The notes under the pieces were generated by a model. That model was not told where the DNA came from. It did not search any database and saw only the letters and a list, made by a program, of their open reading frames with translations. Of a stretch of DNA of 64,000 nucleotides, positions 1-8,632 are shown piece after piece. The position numbers and the translations under genes are program-made. This DNA comes from Oxalicibacterium solurbis. Its GTDB lineage: Bacteria; Pseudomonadota; Gammaproteobacteria; Burkholderiales; Burkholderiaceae_D. Numbering within the stretch: position 1 is the first letter of the stretch; each line of letters begins with the position of its first letter. The DNA is taken from positions 1 through 64,000 of the forward strand of contig NZ_BMDP01000004.1 of assembly GCF_014635845.1 (NCBI RefSeq). The letters are read 5' to 3'.

Positions 1-20
1 TGCCCGTAAGGCTTGTCCCT
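1..20 (+). rRNA. 23S ribosomal RNA, 3' end (partial)
   Basis: The window opens in what looks like the last bases of 23S rRNA. CCGTAAGGCTTGTCCCT lines up with the usual bacterial 23S tail (CGTGAGGCTTAACCTT in E. coli). A 5S gene follows about 130 bases later on the same strand. The exact 3' end is uncertain by about 10 bases. Confidence 0.7.
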
Positions 21-150
21 ATAACATTGACAGTTATAGTTCAGAGTAGTGTTCGCCAGTGCGACACAATCAAGACCAAAAATACTTCTTCCAGATTGGG
101 TTGTTTGCGCAAGACAGCATCAACGTCTTCGCAGGCAGCTTTACAAGTTA

Positions 151-266
151 TGCCTGATGACCATAGCGAGTTGGTACCACCCCTTCCCATCCCGAACAGG
201 ACCGTGAAACGACTTTGCGCCGATGATAGTGCTGCAACCAGTGTGAAAGTAGGTCATCGTCAGGCT
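151..266 (+). rRNA. rrf: 5S ribosomal RNA
   Basis: The sequence begins TGCCTGATGACCATAGCGAG and holds the universal core CCCATCCCGAACAGG. It closes with CATCGTCAGGC, which pairs with the 5' end, giving a gene of about 116 bases. It follows the 23S tail and is followed at once by a strong terminator, so it is the last gene of an rRNA operon. The ends may be off by one to three bases. Confidence 0.95.
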
Positions 267-274
267 TTTATTCT

Positions 275-314
275 TAAAACCCCCTCGCTCGTGTGAGCCT
301 GGGGGTTTTATTCT
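275..314 (+). terminator. Rho-independent terminator of the rRNA operon
   Basis: A perfect 10-bp inverted repeat (TAAAACCCCC at 275-284, GGGGGTTTTA at 301-310) has a 16-base loop and a T-rich tail. It starts about 10 bases after the 5S gene. Confidence 0.88.
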
Positions 315-590
315 TTGTGCGACAGGAAATGATCAGACCCGCGCACTCTTCACATACTCCTCCCGCAATGCTCTCCAGCCCACAGCCTCCGCTGACGGAT
401 TACCTCGCCACCTTGCTGTGTCGATGCGAGAGCATTACCGGTGAAATGCCCGGATAAGTGCCGGTCAATACGTTCGGTTGCAGCAACGCATGAATTGATA
501 TCTGCCTCCCTTAAACAAAAGCCGCCTTCGCCGCAAGGTGAGACTCAACAAATATCTCTTTGGCCTCAGGGAGGCTTCAGCGTATCGGCC
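315..590. other. Intergenic stretch with no recognisable gene
   Basis: About 280 bases lie between the rRNA terminator and the tRNA promoter. I see no convincing gene, repeat or RNA. The only oddity is a short open minus-strand stretch at 336-434, bounded by stops, whose translation ends EAVGWRALREEYVKSARV. It lacks a start codon and could be a gene remnant or chance. Confidence 0.4.
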
Positions 591-591
591 C

Positions 592-620
592 TTCACCTTC
601 GTCCCAATATTTGGTAAAAT
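592..620 (+). promoter_or_regulatory. Candidate promoter of the tRNA-Thr gene
   Basis: TTCACC (592-597) and TAAAAT (615-620) are separated by 17 bases and lie 11 bases before the tRNA. The -10 match is good and the -35 match only fair. Seen in sequence, not tested. Confidence 0.45.
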
Positions 621-630
621 CTCGTGCTTC

Positions 631-706
<76 letters not shown>

Positions 707-710
707 GAAC

Positions 711-744
711 AAAGGGGTTGTACCGAAAGGTACAGCCCCTTTTC
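711..744 (+). terminator. Terminator after tRNA-Thr, facing glpK
   Basis: AAAGGGGTTGTACC (711-724) pairs through a GAAA loop with GGTACAGCCCCTTT and runs into TTTT. Read on the minus strand the same hairpin lies 37 bases past the glpK stop, so it may serve both genes. Confidence 0.85.
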
Positions 745-780
745 ATTTGGTGCGATGCGAGTGCCGGTAATCTTAAGGCG

Positions 781-2277
781 TCATTGATCCCATGCCTGGG
801 CGCGCTGTATGGCGCGGCGCCATACGGACAAACGATGTTGACGTTCGTCTGACGACATTGCTGGCTCAAAATGGCGATCAATTTGCCATAGGGACGAAAG
901 TTCGTCGACGGAAGACCAGAACGAAACTGCCAAGCCGGCGAGATAAGCGGCACCCAATGCCGTTGTTTCCGTAATTGAAGGTCGTGTGACGACTGTGTTC
1001 AAGATGTCCGCCTGAAATTGCATCAGCAGATCGTTGCGTGCAGCACCTCCATCGACGCGTAGTTCCTGCAGCGGGATGTGCGTATCTTTTTGCATCGCCT
1101 TCATCAGATCTGCGGTTTGATAGGCGATGCTTTCCAGCGCTGCTCGGGCGATATGCGCCTTGTTCGTGCCGCGTGTCAGGCCGATGATTGTGCCGCGTGC
1201 ATGTGGATCCCAATAAGGTGCGCCGAGTCCGCTGAATGCGGGTACGAAAACCACACCACCGTTATCCGGTACGCTACATGCCAACGCTTCTACATCGGAT
1301 GAGTGCGTGATGATGTTCAAGCCATCGCGTAGCCATTGCACGGTGGCGCCGGCCATGAAGACGCCGCCTTCCAGCATGTAGCTCGTTTGTGAATCAGCTG
1401 TGTTGCCATGCCGCCATCCGACCGTTGTTAGCAGATTGTTTTGTGATGCGACAACTTCGGTTCCGATGTTGAGCAGCATGAAGCATCCGGTCCCGTACGT
1501 ATTCTTGGCCATACCGGGCGTATAGCAGGTCTGGCCGAACGTTGCGGCCTGCTGATCGCCGGCGATGCCGGCAATCGGGATGCTTTCACCGAACAGAGTG
1601 GGAAACGTATCGGCAATGATGCCGCTGCTGGAAACGATTTTAGGCAGCAGGCTGTGTGGAATGTCCAAAAGCGCCAATAACTCGTCGTCCCAGTCCAGCG
1701 TATGAATGTCGAACAGGAGCGTACGGGATGCGTTGCTGACATCAGTGAGGTGTCGACCGCATAACTTGAACGTCAGCCAGCTATCGATGGTGCCGAACGC
1801 CAGTTCGCCGCGTACGGCTTTGGCTCGGGCATCCGGAATGTTGTCCAGCAGCCATTTGACTTTGGTGCCGGAAAAATAGGGGTCGAGCAATAATCCGGTC
1901 TTGGCGCGGAAGACAGATTCATGGTCATCGTTGCGTAATTGCTCGCATATTGACGCTGTCCTGCGGTCCTGCCAGACAATGGCAGGCGCGATCGGTCGGC
2001 CGGTTTTACGTTCCCAGATGACAGTGGTTTCGCGTTGATTGGCAATGCCGATGGCGGCAATGTCGGCGGCTGTGACCTGCTGTTCTCGCATGACCTGTTG
2101 TGCGACAGCGAGCTGGCTTTGCCAGATCGCTTCGGCATCGTGCTCTACCCAGCCAGGCTGCGGAAACAGCTGCGGAAATTCCTGTTGCGCCGATCCGCGA
2201 ATACGCCCGGCATGATCGAACAGAATGGCGCGCGAACTAGTAGTTCCTTGATCAAGTGCAAGAATGAGGGAGCGCAT
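781..2277 (-). CDS. glpK: Glycerol kinase
   Basis: ATP-dependent glycerol kinase, converting glycerol to glycerol 3-phosphate in the cytoplasm. The 498-residue length is normal. The N-terminus reads [18 protein letters not shown], the FGGY-kinase phosphate-binding loop. NQRETTVIW near residue 80 and [11 protein letters not shown] near 240 match the glycerol-contact regions of GlpK. The C-terminal domain has DGGAARND and [11 protein letters not shown]. It lies 12 bases downstream of the SMP-30 gene on the same strand, so the two are probably co-transcribed. No glpF or glpD is adjacent, which is unusual for a dedicated glycerol operon. The family call is very secure; pairing with an SMP-30 protein leaves some doubt about the physiological context. 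Confidence 0.95.
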   Translation of the reverse strand: MRSLILALDQGTTSSRAILFDHAGRIRGSAQQEFPQLFPQPGWVEHDAEAIWQSQLAVAQQVMREQQVTAADIAAIGIANQRETTVIWERKTGRPIAPAIVWQDRRTASICEQLRNDDHESVFRAKTGLLLDPYFSGTKVKWLLDNIPDARAKAVRGELAFGTIDSWLTFKLCGRHLTDVSNASRTLLFDIHTLDWDDELLALLDIPHSLLPKIVSSSGIIADTFPTLFGESIPIAGIAGDQQAATFGQTCYTPGMAKNTYGTGCFMLLNIGTEVVASQNNLLTTVGWRHGNTADSQTSYMLEGGVFMAGATVQWLRDGLNIITHSSDVEALACSVPDNGGVVFVPAFSGLGAPYWDPHARGTIIGLTRGTNKAHIARAALESIAYQTADLMKAMQKDTHIPLQELRVDGGAARNDLLMQFQADILNTVVTRPSITETTALGAAYLAGLAVSFWSSVDELSSLWQIDRHFEPAMSSDERQHRLSVWRRAIQRAQAWDQ

Positions 2278-2289
2278 CCGAATGGCGGC

Positions 2290-3177
2290 TCAGGGCCGAT
2301 AGAAATGTTCGGGCAGGCCGGCCACGTCAACGCGCAGGCGCAGGACATGGCCAGACAATGGATATTGTTCCAGTTCGGCTGCGGAACGTTTGTGGCTGAC
2401 GGTCGTGATGTAAAGCGTGCGCAGATCGTCGTCACCGAAAGCCATCATCGTCGGGCAGCGTACCGGCAACAGAATTTCCTGCAGGATTTCGTTGTCCGGT
2501 GACAGTCGCAGCAACCGGCCGCCTTCATACATCGCACACCAATACGCTCCTTCGCTATCGACAGCGCCGCCATCGGGGCGGCCGCCGTAATGCAGATCGG
2601 TCTTGTCGGACGGAAATTGCCGGACAATTCGTGTCTCGCCTAGTGCGCCGGTCGCGGCATCGAGCGAATAGGCGCGTATCTGGTGGGAAGTCGTATCGCT
2701 ATGGTAAAGCGTCTTGCCGTCCGGGCTGAAGGCGACGCCGTTCGATACCGTGGCGCGCTTGCCGCTGTCGGTAAGAATGCCCTGCTGAAAGCGGTACAGG
2801 ACGGCATTGGGATGATCGCGCGGCTCGTAGATGGTGCCGACCCACAGTCGGCCTTGCGCATCGCAACGTCCGTCGTTGAAGCGTGTCGTGGCAGGATCAT
2901 AAGGTGGATCGACGAGATGCGTCAGTTCGCCGGAAATGGTATCCAGCCTGGCAAGGCCGGAGCGCAATGCCACCAGCAAACCGCCTTCGCCATGCAATGC
3001 GATGCAGCCTGGTTCGGATGGCATGCTCCAAAGGCGGTGCGCCTGATCGGCGGGCCGAAAGCGATGAACGGCGCGGCCGTCGATATCGATCCAGTACAGC
3101 ATGGATTCTTCGGCATGCCAGATCGGACACTCGCCCAGCAGCATGCGTTGGACGGGAATGGCTTGGCAATTTTCCAT
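2290..3177 (-). CDS. SMP-30/gluconolactonase (LRE) family protein
   Basis: A 295-residue six-bladed propeller protein of the SMP-30/gluconolactonase family, whose members hydrolyse sugar lactones with a divalent metal. GECPIW (residues 15-20) carries the metal-ligand glutamate, VSNGVAFSPDGKTLYHSDT the conserved Asn and a substrate-side blade, and GGRPDGGAVDSEG the catalytic Asp region. VRCPTMMAFGDDDLRTLYIT is the typical family ending. The start ATG gives the usual N-terminus, although no clear ribosome-binding site precedes it. It leads a two-gene unit with glpK and is divergent from a beta-hydroxyacid dehydrogenase 73 bases away. The substrate cannot be told from sequence; aldonolactones are the family norm. 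Confidence 0.88.
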   Translation of the reverse strand: MENCQAIPVQRMLLGECPIWHAEESMLYWIDIDGRAVHRFRPADQAHRLWSMPSEPGCIALHGEGGLLVALRSGLARLDTISGELTHLVDPPYDPATTRFNDGRCDAQGRLWVGTIYEPRDHPNAVLYRFQQGILTDSGKRATVSNGVAFSPDGKTLYHSDTTSHQIRAYSLDAATGALGETRIVRQFPSDKTDLHYGGRPDGGAVDSEGAYWCAMYEGGRLLRLSPDNEILQEILLPVRCPTMMAFGDDDLRTLYITTVSHKRSAAELEQYPLSGHVLRLRVDVAGLPEHFYRP

Positions 3178-3250
3178 CGGCGGGGCAGTTGCTTTTTATG
3201 AAGGGATTGCGCCATTATGCAGGACAAAATTCATCAGCAAGGAGTTTGAA

Positions 3251-4165
3251 GTGACGCATTCAGCAGGTAAGCCGGCCATCGCCTTTCTCGGCATCGGCCT
3301 GATGGGAAAACCGATGGCGATGCGGCTGTTGCAAGCCGGCTATACGGTGACCGCCTGGAATCGCACGCGCAGCAAGGCAGAAGAACTCGCCCCATTGGGT
3401 GCCAAGGTAAGCGACAGCGCTGCCGATGCCGTGCGTGATGCGGATATCGTGATCACGATGCTGGAGGCTGGCCCGATCGTGCTGCAGGTGATTGACGATG
3501 CCTTGAACGGATTGCGGCAGAAAACATTGGTCATCGACATGAGTTCGACGCGTCAGTCCGAGGCGCAGCAGTTGCACGCCAAACTGACAGCGCACGGTGT
3601 TCGCTTCATCGATGCGCCGGTTTCTGGTGGTGTGGTCGGCGCGCAGGCAGGCAGCCTGGCGATCATGGTTGGTGGCGATGCAGCCGATTTTGCCGAAGCG
3701 GAGCCGGTGTTGACGGTAATGGGACGGCCTACGCTGGTCGGCCCGGCAGGCTGCGGCCAGGTTGCCAAATTGTGCAATCAGCTGATTGTCGGCGGAACGC
3801 TGAACATCGTTGCAGAGGCCTTGCTGCTGGCACAGGCCGGTGGCGCGGATCCGACGGCAGTGCGTGCGGCCATTCGTGGCGGTTTTGCAGAGAGCCGGAT
3901 TCTGGAAGTGCATGGACAGCGCATGCTGGAGCGAAATTTCATGCCCGGCGGTCAGGTCAAGAGCCAGTACAAGGATCTGGAAAACGTGTTGATCGCAGCC
4001 GGCAACGCAGGTCTGCGCCTGCCGGTGACGGAGCTGGTGACCGAAAATTACGAAGCGGTCATGGCTTATGCGCCGCAGGCGGATCAATCGGCTGTATTGC
4101 TTGCGTTGGAGCATGACAATCCCGGAAAGCGGCTTGGCAACGTGACGGATCAGTTGCCTGGTTGA
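3251..4165 (+). CDS. NAD(P)-dependent beta-hydroxyacid dehydrogenase (3-hydroxyisobutyrate / tartronate-semialdehyde type)
   Basis: A 304-residue oxidoreductase of the 3-hydroxyisobutyrate dehydrogenase / 2-hydroxy-3-oxopropionate reductase family. The Rossmann motif GIGLMG is at residues 14-19, the substrate-binding DAPVSGGVVGAQAG follows, and the catalytic lysine is K173 in GQVAKLCNQ. The GTG at 3251 was chosen because AAGGA lies 8 bases upstream and the length fits; an in-frame ATG at 3101 would add 50 residues and overlap the divergent gene. Opposite it lies an SMP-30/glpK unit, suggesting a shared role in sugar-acid or glycerate metabolism. That role is inference and the exact substrate is open. 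Confidence 0.85.
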   Translation: MTHSAGKPAIAFLGIGLMGKPMAMRLLQAGYTVTAWNRTRSKAEELAPLGAKVSDSAADAVRDADIVITMLEAGPIVLQVIDDALNGLRQKTLVIDMSSTRQSEAQQLHAKLTAHGVRFIDAPVSGGVVGAQAGSLAIMVGGDAADFAEAEPVLTVMGRPTLVGPAGCGQVAKLCNQLIVGGTLNIVAEALLLAQAGGADPTAVRAAIRGGFAESRILEVHGQRMLERNFMPGGQVKSQYKDLENVLIAAGNAGLRLPVTELVTENYEAVMAYAPQADQSAVLLALEHDNPGKRLGNVTDQLPG

Positions 4166-4418
4166 TCCGTCTAAACGGCAGGCCTCGAGAGCGGCAGTAC
4201 CGTTGCCGGTAACTGGCATTGTGCACCGGTGCTGGTAGTGCGAGTTATTGGCCCAGGTGTCGATGTGTAAAGAGTGCGTTACAATGCGCGGACGGGCTTG
4301 GCAGGAAGCCCGCTCTCGCAAAAGCCGATGCACCTGCCGGTAGTTCTCCCCATGGATAACCCGCAACGTTGATCCCTTTTATGTCGCAGCGAGAGCGATG
4401 ATAAGAAAGGAAAACGTT

Positions 4419-4880
4419 ATGTGGTCTACTGATTCCCCTATCTATTCCAACGTCCGGCATCCGCTCGGCACTGAACTCGACAACAGCGAATTCCTGCGTC
4501 GCTATGCGCGTCGTCTGTTACGAGATGCGCGTTCCGACGAGCCAAGTCGAACCTTGCCGGTGCTTCGTCGTATCGTCGCAGCCAGGGTGACGCCGGAAAT
4601 CCGTCTTACCGAACTCCATGCGGTGCGCGCCACATTGCAGTTGAAGCATGTGCTGCATGGGCTGGCAAGGGAGCTGGGCTTTTCATCATGGGAAGCCTGC
4701 AAGCGGGAGATAGACAATCGCCCACCAGCCGTACTGGATCGTTACCGATTGGAGCTGGGCATGTTCGGTGATTACGAACAGAACTGGTTTGCCAACGAAC
4801 GTACGGCCATCGATTGGCAGCGGGAAAACGGCGGCTATCTCGTCAAGGTCGGCCGCCAGGTCGTCGCAATCCTCGCATAG
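4419..4880 (+). CDS. Conserved hypothetical protein with a helical glyoxalase-associated-like segment
   Basis: A 153-residue soluble protein I cannot name firmly. It has no signal peptide or membrane segment. Residues about 22-85 are basic and helical and end LKHVLHGLARELGFSSWEA, which resembles the short helical segment found in proteins annotated as glyoxalase superfamily (Q-K-H...A-x-x-x-GF-x-x-W). The C-terminal 60 residues match nothing I know. ATG 4419 was chosen over 4398 because AAAGG sits 8 bases before it. The gene stands alone, after a 253-base gap containing a 7-bp hairpin (4293-4312), and converges on the M20 gene. Function unknown. Confidence 0.65.
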   Translation: MWSTDSPIYSNVRHPLGTELDNSEFLRRYARRLLRDARSDEPSRTLPVLRRIVAARVTPEIRLTELHAVRATLQLKHVLHGLARELGFSSWEACKREIDNRPPAVLDRYRLELGMFGDYEQNWFANERTAIDWQRENGGYLVKVGRQVVAILA

Positions 4881-4917
4881 AGCGCGCGCGGTGCTAAAAG
4901 GTTGCTATGGCTTGACG

Positions 4918-6108
4918 CTATGTCTTGAGAAACGCTTCGGCCAGACGCACCCAATAGGTGGCGCCGATCGGCAGGAGTTCGTCGTTGAAGTCGTAACTTG
5001 GATTGTGCAGGTTGCACGGTCCGAGTCCATGACCTGCATCGCGATGGCTGCCTTCACCGTTGCCGATGAAGACGTAGCATCCCGGCTTGCCTTGCAGCAT
5101 GAAGGCGAAATCCTCTGCGCCCATTGTCGGCTCGACTTGGGTATCGACGTTTTCTTCGCCGACGATGCCGCGCAGCACTTCGGCGGCAAAGGCGGTTTCC
5201 TGCGGATGATTGATCAGCGGTGGGTAGTTGCGCATGAAGTTGAAGTCGACTTCGGCATCGAAGGCTTGCGCCGTATGTTCCGCGATTGCACGCATGCGCG
5301 ATTCGATCAGGTCCAGTACGTCGAGGCCGAAGGTGCGCACGGTGCCGATCAGTGTGGCTTCGTTCGGAATGACGTTGGTCGTGCTGCCGGCATGGATCTG
5401 CGTGATGGACAGCACGGCGGCATCGTTGGGATTGCGATTGCGCGTGATGATGGTCTGCCAGCTTTGAGCAATCTGCACAGCGATCATGACCGGATCGATG
5501 CCCTTGTGCGGCTGTGCGGCATGGCAGCCCTTGCCGCGGACGACGACTTCGAACTCGTTGCTCGATGCCATCATCGGTCCGGCTGTCACGCCGAATCTTC
5601 CGACCGGAATGCCCGGCCAGTTGTGCATACCGAACACGGCCTGCATCGGGCATTGTTCGAACAGGCCTTCATCCATCATCCGCTTGGCACCGCCGCCGCC
5701 TTCCTCTGCAGGTTGAAAGATCAGATAGATGGTGCCGTCGAAATTGCGATGCTGCGACAGATAATGTGCTGCGCCCAGCAGCATTGCAGTGTGCCCATCA
5801 TGGCCGCAGGCGTGCATCTTGCCGTCATTCTTCGATGCGTGCGCGAAGGTATTGGTTTCCTGCATCGGCAGCGCATCCATGTCGGCGCGTAAGCCGATGG
5901 CACGATTGCTGGGGCCGTTCTTGAGAATGCCGACAACACCCGTGACACCCATGCCGCGCAATACCGGAATACCCCATTCGGTCAGCTTGCGCGCCACCAG
6001 TTCGGCGGTGTCATGTTCTTCGAAGCACAGTTCCGGGTGTGCATGAATGCTGCGGCGTATGGCCTGCAGTTCATTCTGAAACTGGATAATCGGATCGATC
6101 AGGTTCAT
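4918..6108 (-). CDS. M20 family amidohydrolase (hippurate hydrolase / N-acyl-amino-acid amidohydrolase type)
   Basis: A cytoplasmic metal-dependent amidohydrolase of peptidase family M20D, which removes acyl groups from N-acyl amino acids or hippurate. At 396 residues it has typical length. GLRADMDALPMQE carries one metal ligand region and MHACGHDGHTAMLLGAA the CGHDGH signature; FQPAEEGGGGAKRM holds the catalytic glutamate pair, and MGAEDFAFML the distal metal site. A ribosome-binding site GGAG lies 8 bases before the ATG. It is transcribed alone, divergent from fadD. The substrate is not decided by sequence; hippurate, indole-acyl and general N-acyl amino acids are all possible. Confidence 0.9.
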   Translation of the reverse strand: MNLIDPIIQFQNELQAIRRSIHAHPELCFEEHDTAELVARKLTEWGIPVLRGMGVTGVVGILKNGPSNRAIGLRADMDALPMQETNTFAHASKNDGKMHACGHDGHTAMLLGAAHYLSQHRNFDGTIYLIFQPAEEGGGGAKRMMDEGLFEQCPMQAVFGMHNWPGIPVGRFGVTAGPMMASSNEFEVVVRGKGCHAAQPHKGIDPVMIAVQIAQSWQTIITRNRNPNDAAVLSITQIHAGSTTNVIPNEATLIGTVRTFGLDVLDLIESRMRAIAEHTAQAFDAEVDFNFMRNYPPLINHPQETAFAAEVLRGIVGEENVDTQVEPTMGAEDFAFMLQGKPGCYVFIGNGEGSHRDAGHGLGPCNLHNPSYDFNDELLPIGATYWVRLAEAFLKT

Positions 6109-6360
6109 GGTGCGTCTCCAAATCGGACATGCTGCAGCATGTCGGATTGCCAGCAGCGGAAGCCTTCCATGTTACGTCAATTCGCGCGATTCGCGGAATC
6201 CGCCTGCGATGAACCGCATCGCCGATATGGTTTTCGCCGCGAAAGGGCTTGCGCATCGCCGTCCTGCCCGATAGCATCAATGCGGCATTGCCGCGGGAAC
6301 AATATACGTAATGGCAAGTCATGAAAGCTGACTGGAAAAGACTGAAAACATGAGGTGAGG

Positions 6361-8064
6361 ATGGACAAGATCTGGCTGTCGTCATATCCGCCCGGCGTGC
6401 CGGCGGAAGTCGATTTCACGCAATACGAATCGCTGGTGCATCTGTTGGAAGAAGCGTATCGCGATTACGCCGACCGCAATGCCTATGTTTGCATGGATCG
6501 CTTCATGACGTACCGCGAAGTCGATGCCTTGTCGAGCAAACTCGGTGCCTATCTGCAGGCGCAAGGCTTGCAGAAGGGGGCGCGCGTGGCGCTGATGATG
6601 CCGAACGTGCTGCAGTATCCGGTGGCACTGGCTGCTGTGCTGCGCGCCGGCTACGTGGTCGTCAACGTCAATCCGCTGTACAAGCCGCGCGAACTGCAGC
6701 ACCAGCTGGTGGATTCCGGTGCGGAAGCCATCATCATTCTGGAAAATTTCGCGGCGACGTTGCAGAAAGTCATTTCTGCAACGCAGATCCGGCACGTGAT
6801 CGTCGCGACGATGGGCGACATGCTGGGCGGCATCAAGGGTGCGATCGTCAATTTCGTTGTGCGCCATGTGAAGAAGATGGTGCCATCGTTCTCGCTGCCA
6901 TATCAGATTTCGTTCAATCAGGCGTTGGCACAGGGCAGCCATCTGTCTTTGCAGCGTCCCGATCTGCATCAGGAAGACGTCGCCTTCCTGCAATACACGG
7001 GCGGCACGACCGGCACCGCCAAGGGCGCGATGCTGTCGCACCGGAACATCATCGCCAACGTGCTGCAGAATGAAGCGTGGATTTCACCCGCCTTGCAAAA
7101 GGCGAACAAGAACGAGCCTCTGACCTTCGTCTGCGCCTTGCCGCTGTATCACATCTTTGCACTGACAGCCTGCTGCATGCTGGGCACGCGGCTGGGTGTG
7201 ATGAACCTTCTGATTCCGAATCCGCGAGACATTCCGGGCATGATCAAGGAGTTGCGCAAGCATCCTTTCCACTTGCTGCCGGCAGTGAACACGCTGTACA
7301 ACGGCTTGCTGCACAACCCGGATTTCGCCAGCCTGGATTTCTCCAAACTGATCATGTGCAACGGCGGCGGCATGGCGGTGCAGAAAGTCGTCAGCGACAA
7401 ATGGCGGGAAGTGACCGGCGTGCCGATCAACGAAGGATACGGCCTGTCGGAAACCTCGCCGGTGGCGACCGGCAATCCGGTCGATGCAGTGGAATTCTCC
7501 GGCACGATCGGCATCCCGATTCCGTCGACCGAAGTACGCATCATCGACAACAACGAAAACAGCGTTCCGCTCGGCATGCCGGGCGAAATCGCGATACGCG
7601 GGCCGCAGGTGATGGCCGGCTACTGGAACAATCCGAGGGAAACGGCCGCCTCGATGACGGCCGACGATTACTTCAAGACCGGCGACATCGGCATCATGGA
7701 CGAGCGCGGCTTCGTACGCATCGTCGACCGCAAGAAGGACATGATTCTCGTCTCGGGTTTCAACGTCTATCCGAGCGAGATCGAGGGCGTCGTTGCCGCG
7801 CATCCGGGCGTGCTCGAATGCGCCTGCATCGGTGTGCCGGACGAGCATACCGGCGAAGCGGTCAAGCTGTTCGTCGTGCGGCGCGATCCGAATCTGACGG
7901 AAGAGACGCTGATGAGTTTCTGCCGCGAGCAGTTCACCGGGTACAAGAAACCGAAGCACATCGAGTTTCGCGATGAACTGCCCAAATCCAATGTCGGCAA
8001 GATTCTGCGGCGTGAATTACGTGAGCTGCGCGAAGGAAATCCGCCGCCGTCGAAAGAAGCTTGA
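6361..8064 (+). CDS. fadD: Long-chain-fatty-acid-CoA ligase
   Basis: Activates fatty acids to acyl-CoA through an acyl-AMP intermediate. A 567-residue ANL-superfamily enzyme: the AMP-binding P-loop YTGGTTGTAKGAMLSH is near residues 211-226, NEGYGLSETSP near 360, GEIAIRGPQVMAGYW near 405, TGDIG near 440 and the hinge DRKKDMILVSGFNVYPSEIE near 457-476. GKILRREL at the C-terminus holds the catalytic lysine. ATG 6361 follows GAGGTGAGG directly; an in-frame GTG at 6355 would add two residues. The gene runs convergently into a YciA-type thioesterase with no gap at all. Long-chain specificity is inferred from resemblance to FadD. Confidence 0.93.
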   Translation: MDKIWLSSYPPGVPAEVDFTQYESLVHLLEEAYRDYADRNAYVCMDRFMTYREVDALSSKLGAYLQAQGLQKGARVALMMPNVLQYPVALAAVLRAGYVVVNVNPLYKPRELQHQLVDSGAEAIIILENFAATLQKVISATQIRHVIVATMGDMLGGIKGAIVNFVVRHVKKMVPSFSLPYQISFNQALAQGSHLSLQRPDLHQEDVAFLQYTGGTTGTAKGAMLSHRNIIANVLQNEAWISPALQKANKNEPLTFVCALPLYHIFALTACCMLGTRLGVMNLLIPNPRDIPGMIKELRKHPFHLLPAVNTLYNGLLHNPDFASLDFSKLIMCNGGGMAVQKVVSDKWREVTGVPINEGYGLSETSPVATGNPVDAVEFSGTIGIPIPSTEVRIIDNNENSVPLGMPGEIAIRGPQVMAGYWNNPRETAASMTADDYFKTGDIGIMDERGFVRIVDRKKDMILVSGFNVYPSEIEGVVAAHPGVLECACIGVPDEHTGEAVKLFVVRRDPNLTEETLMSFCREQFTGYKKPKHIEFRDELPKSNVGKILRRELRELREGNPPPSKEA

Positions 8065-8475
8065 TCAGCTTTTCGTCTCCGGCGGCAATGGACGCGGGAG
8101 ACGATTTTCGCCGGTCGCCACATAGGTCAACGTGGCCTCGGTCACCTTGACGATTTCCGTCTGCAGCCGGTTGCGTTCGGCATAGCATTCGACGTTGACC
8201 GTGACCGAGGTATTGCCGACCTTCACGATCTCGGTATAGATGGACAGCAGGTCGCCGACAAAGACCGGATGCTTGAAGACGAAGGAGTTGACCGCCACGG
8301 TGACGACGCGGCCGTTGGCGCGGCGGGTGGCGCATAGCGCGCCGGCCAGGTCGACCTGCGACATGATCCAGCCGCCGAAGACGTCACCATGCATGTTCGC
8401 ATCGCGCGGCATCGGCACCACACGCATTTCGGGCATTTTGTTTACGGGCAATTCGGTGTGATGCGCGTTCGACAT
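8065..8475 (-). CDS. Acyl-CoA thioesterase, hotdog fold (YciA-like)
   Basis: A 136-residue single-hotdog thioesterase of the YciA / acyl-CoA thioester hydrolase family, cleaving acyl-CoA to free acid and CoA. MHGDVFGGWIMSQVDLAGA holds the catalytic aspartate (D31) and the hotdog helix; VNSFVFKHPVFVGDLLSIYTEI is the typical following strand pair. GGAGGAG precedes the ATG. Its stop codon begins on the base after the fadD stop, so the two genes are exactly end to end. They catalyse opposite reactions, although convergent layout alone does not show joint control. Confidence 0.9.
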   Translation of the reverse strand: MSNAHHTELPVNKMPEMRVVPMPRDANMHGDVFGGWIMSQVDLAGALCATRRANGRVVTVAVNSFVFKHPVFVGDLLSIYTEIVKVGNTSVTVNVECYAERNRLQTEIVKVTEATLTYVATGENRLPRPLPPETKS

Positions 8476-8632
8476 GTCCTCTCCTCCAGATCGTGCTTGC
8501 AGACGTACAATTCGGCTTTGTTTGCCTTATGTGGCTTGGTGGTGTGGCTGTACAGCGTAGCCTGCAAAGCATAAACCATTCGGGCCGTTTGCTTTCTTTT
8601 CATCCATTTTCCCCAGGTCTTTTTCGATTTCC

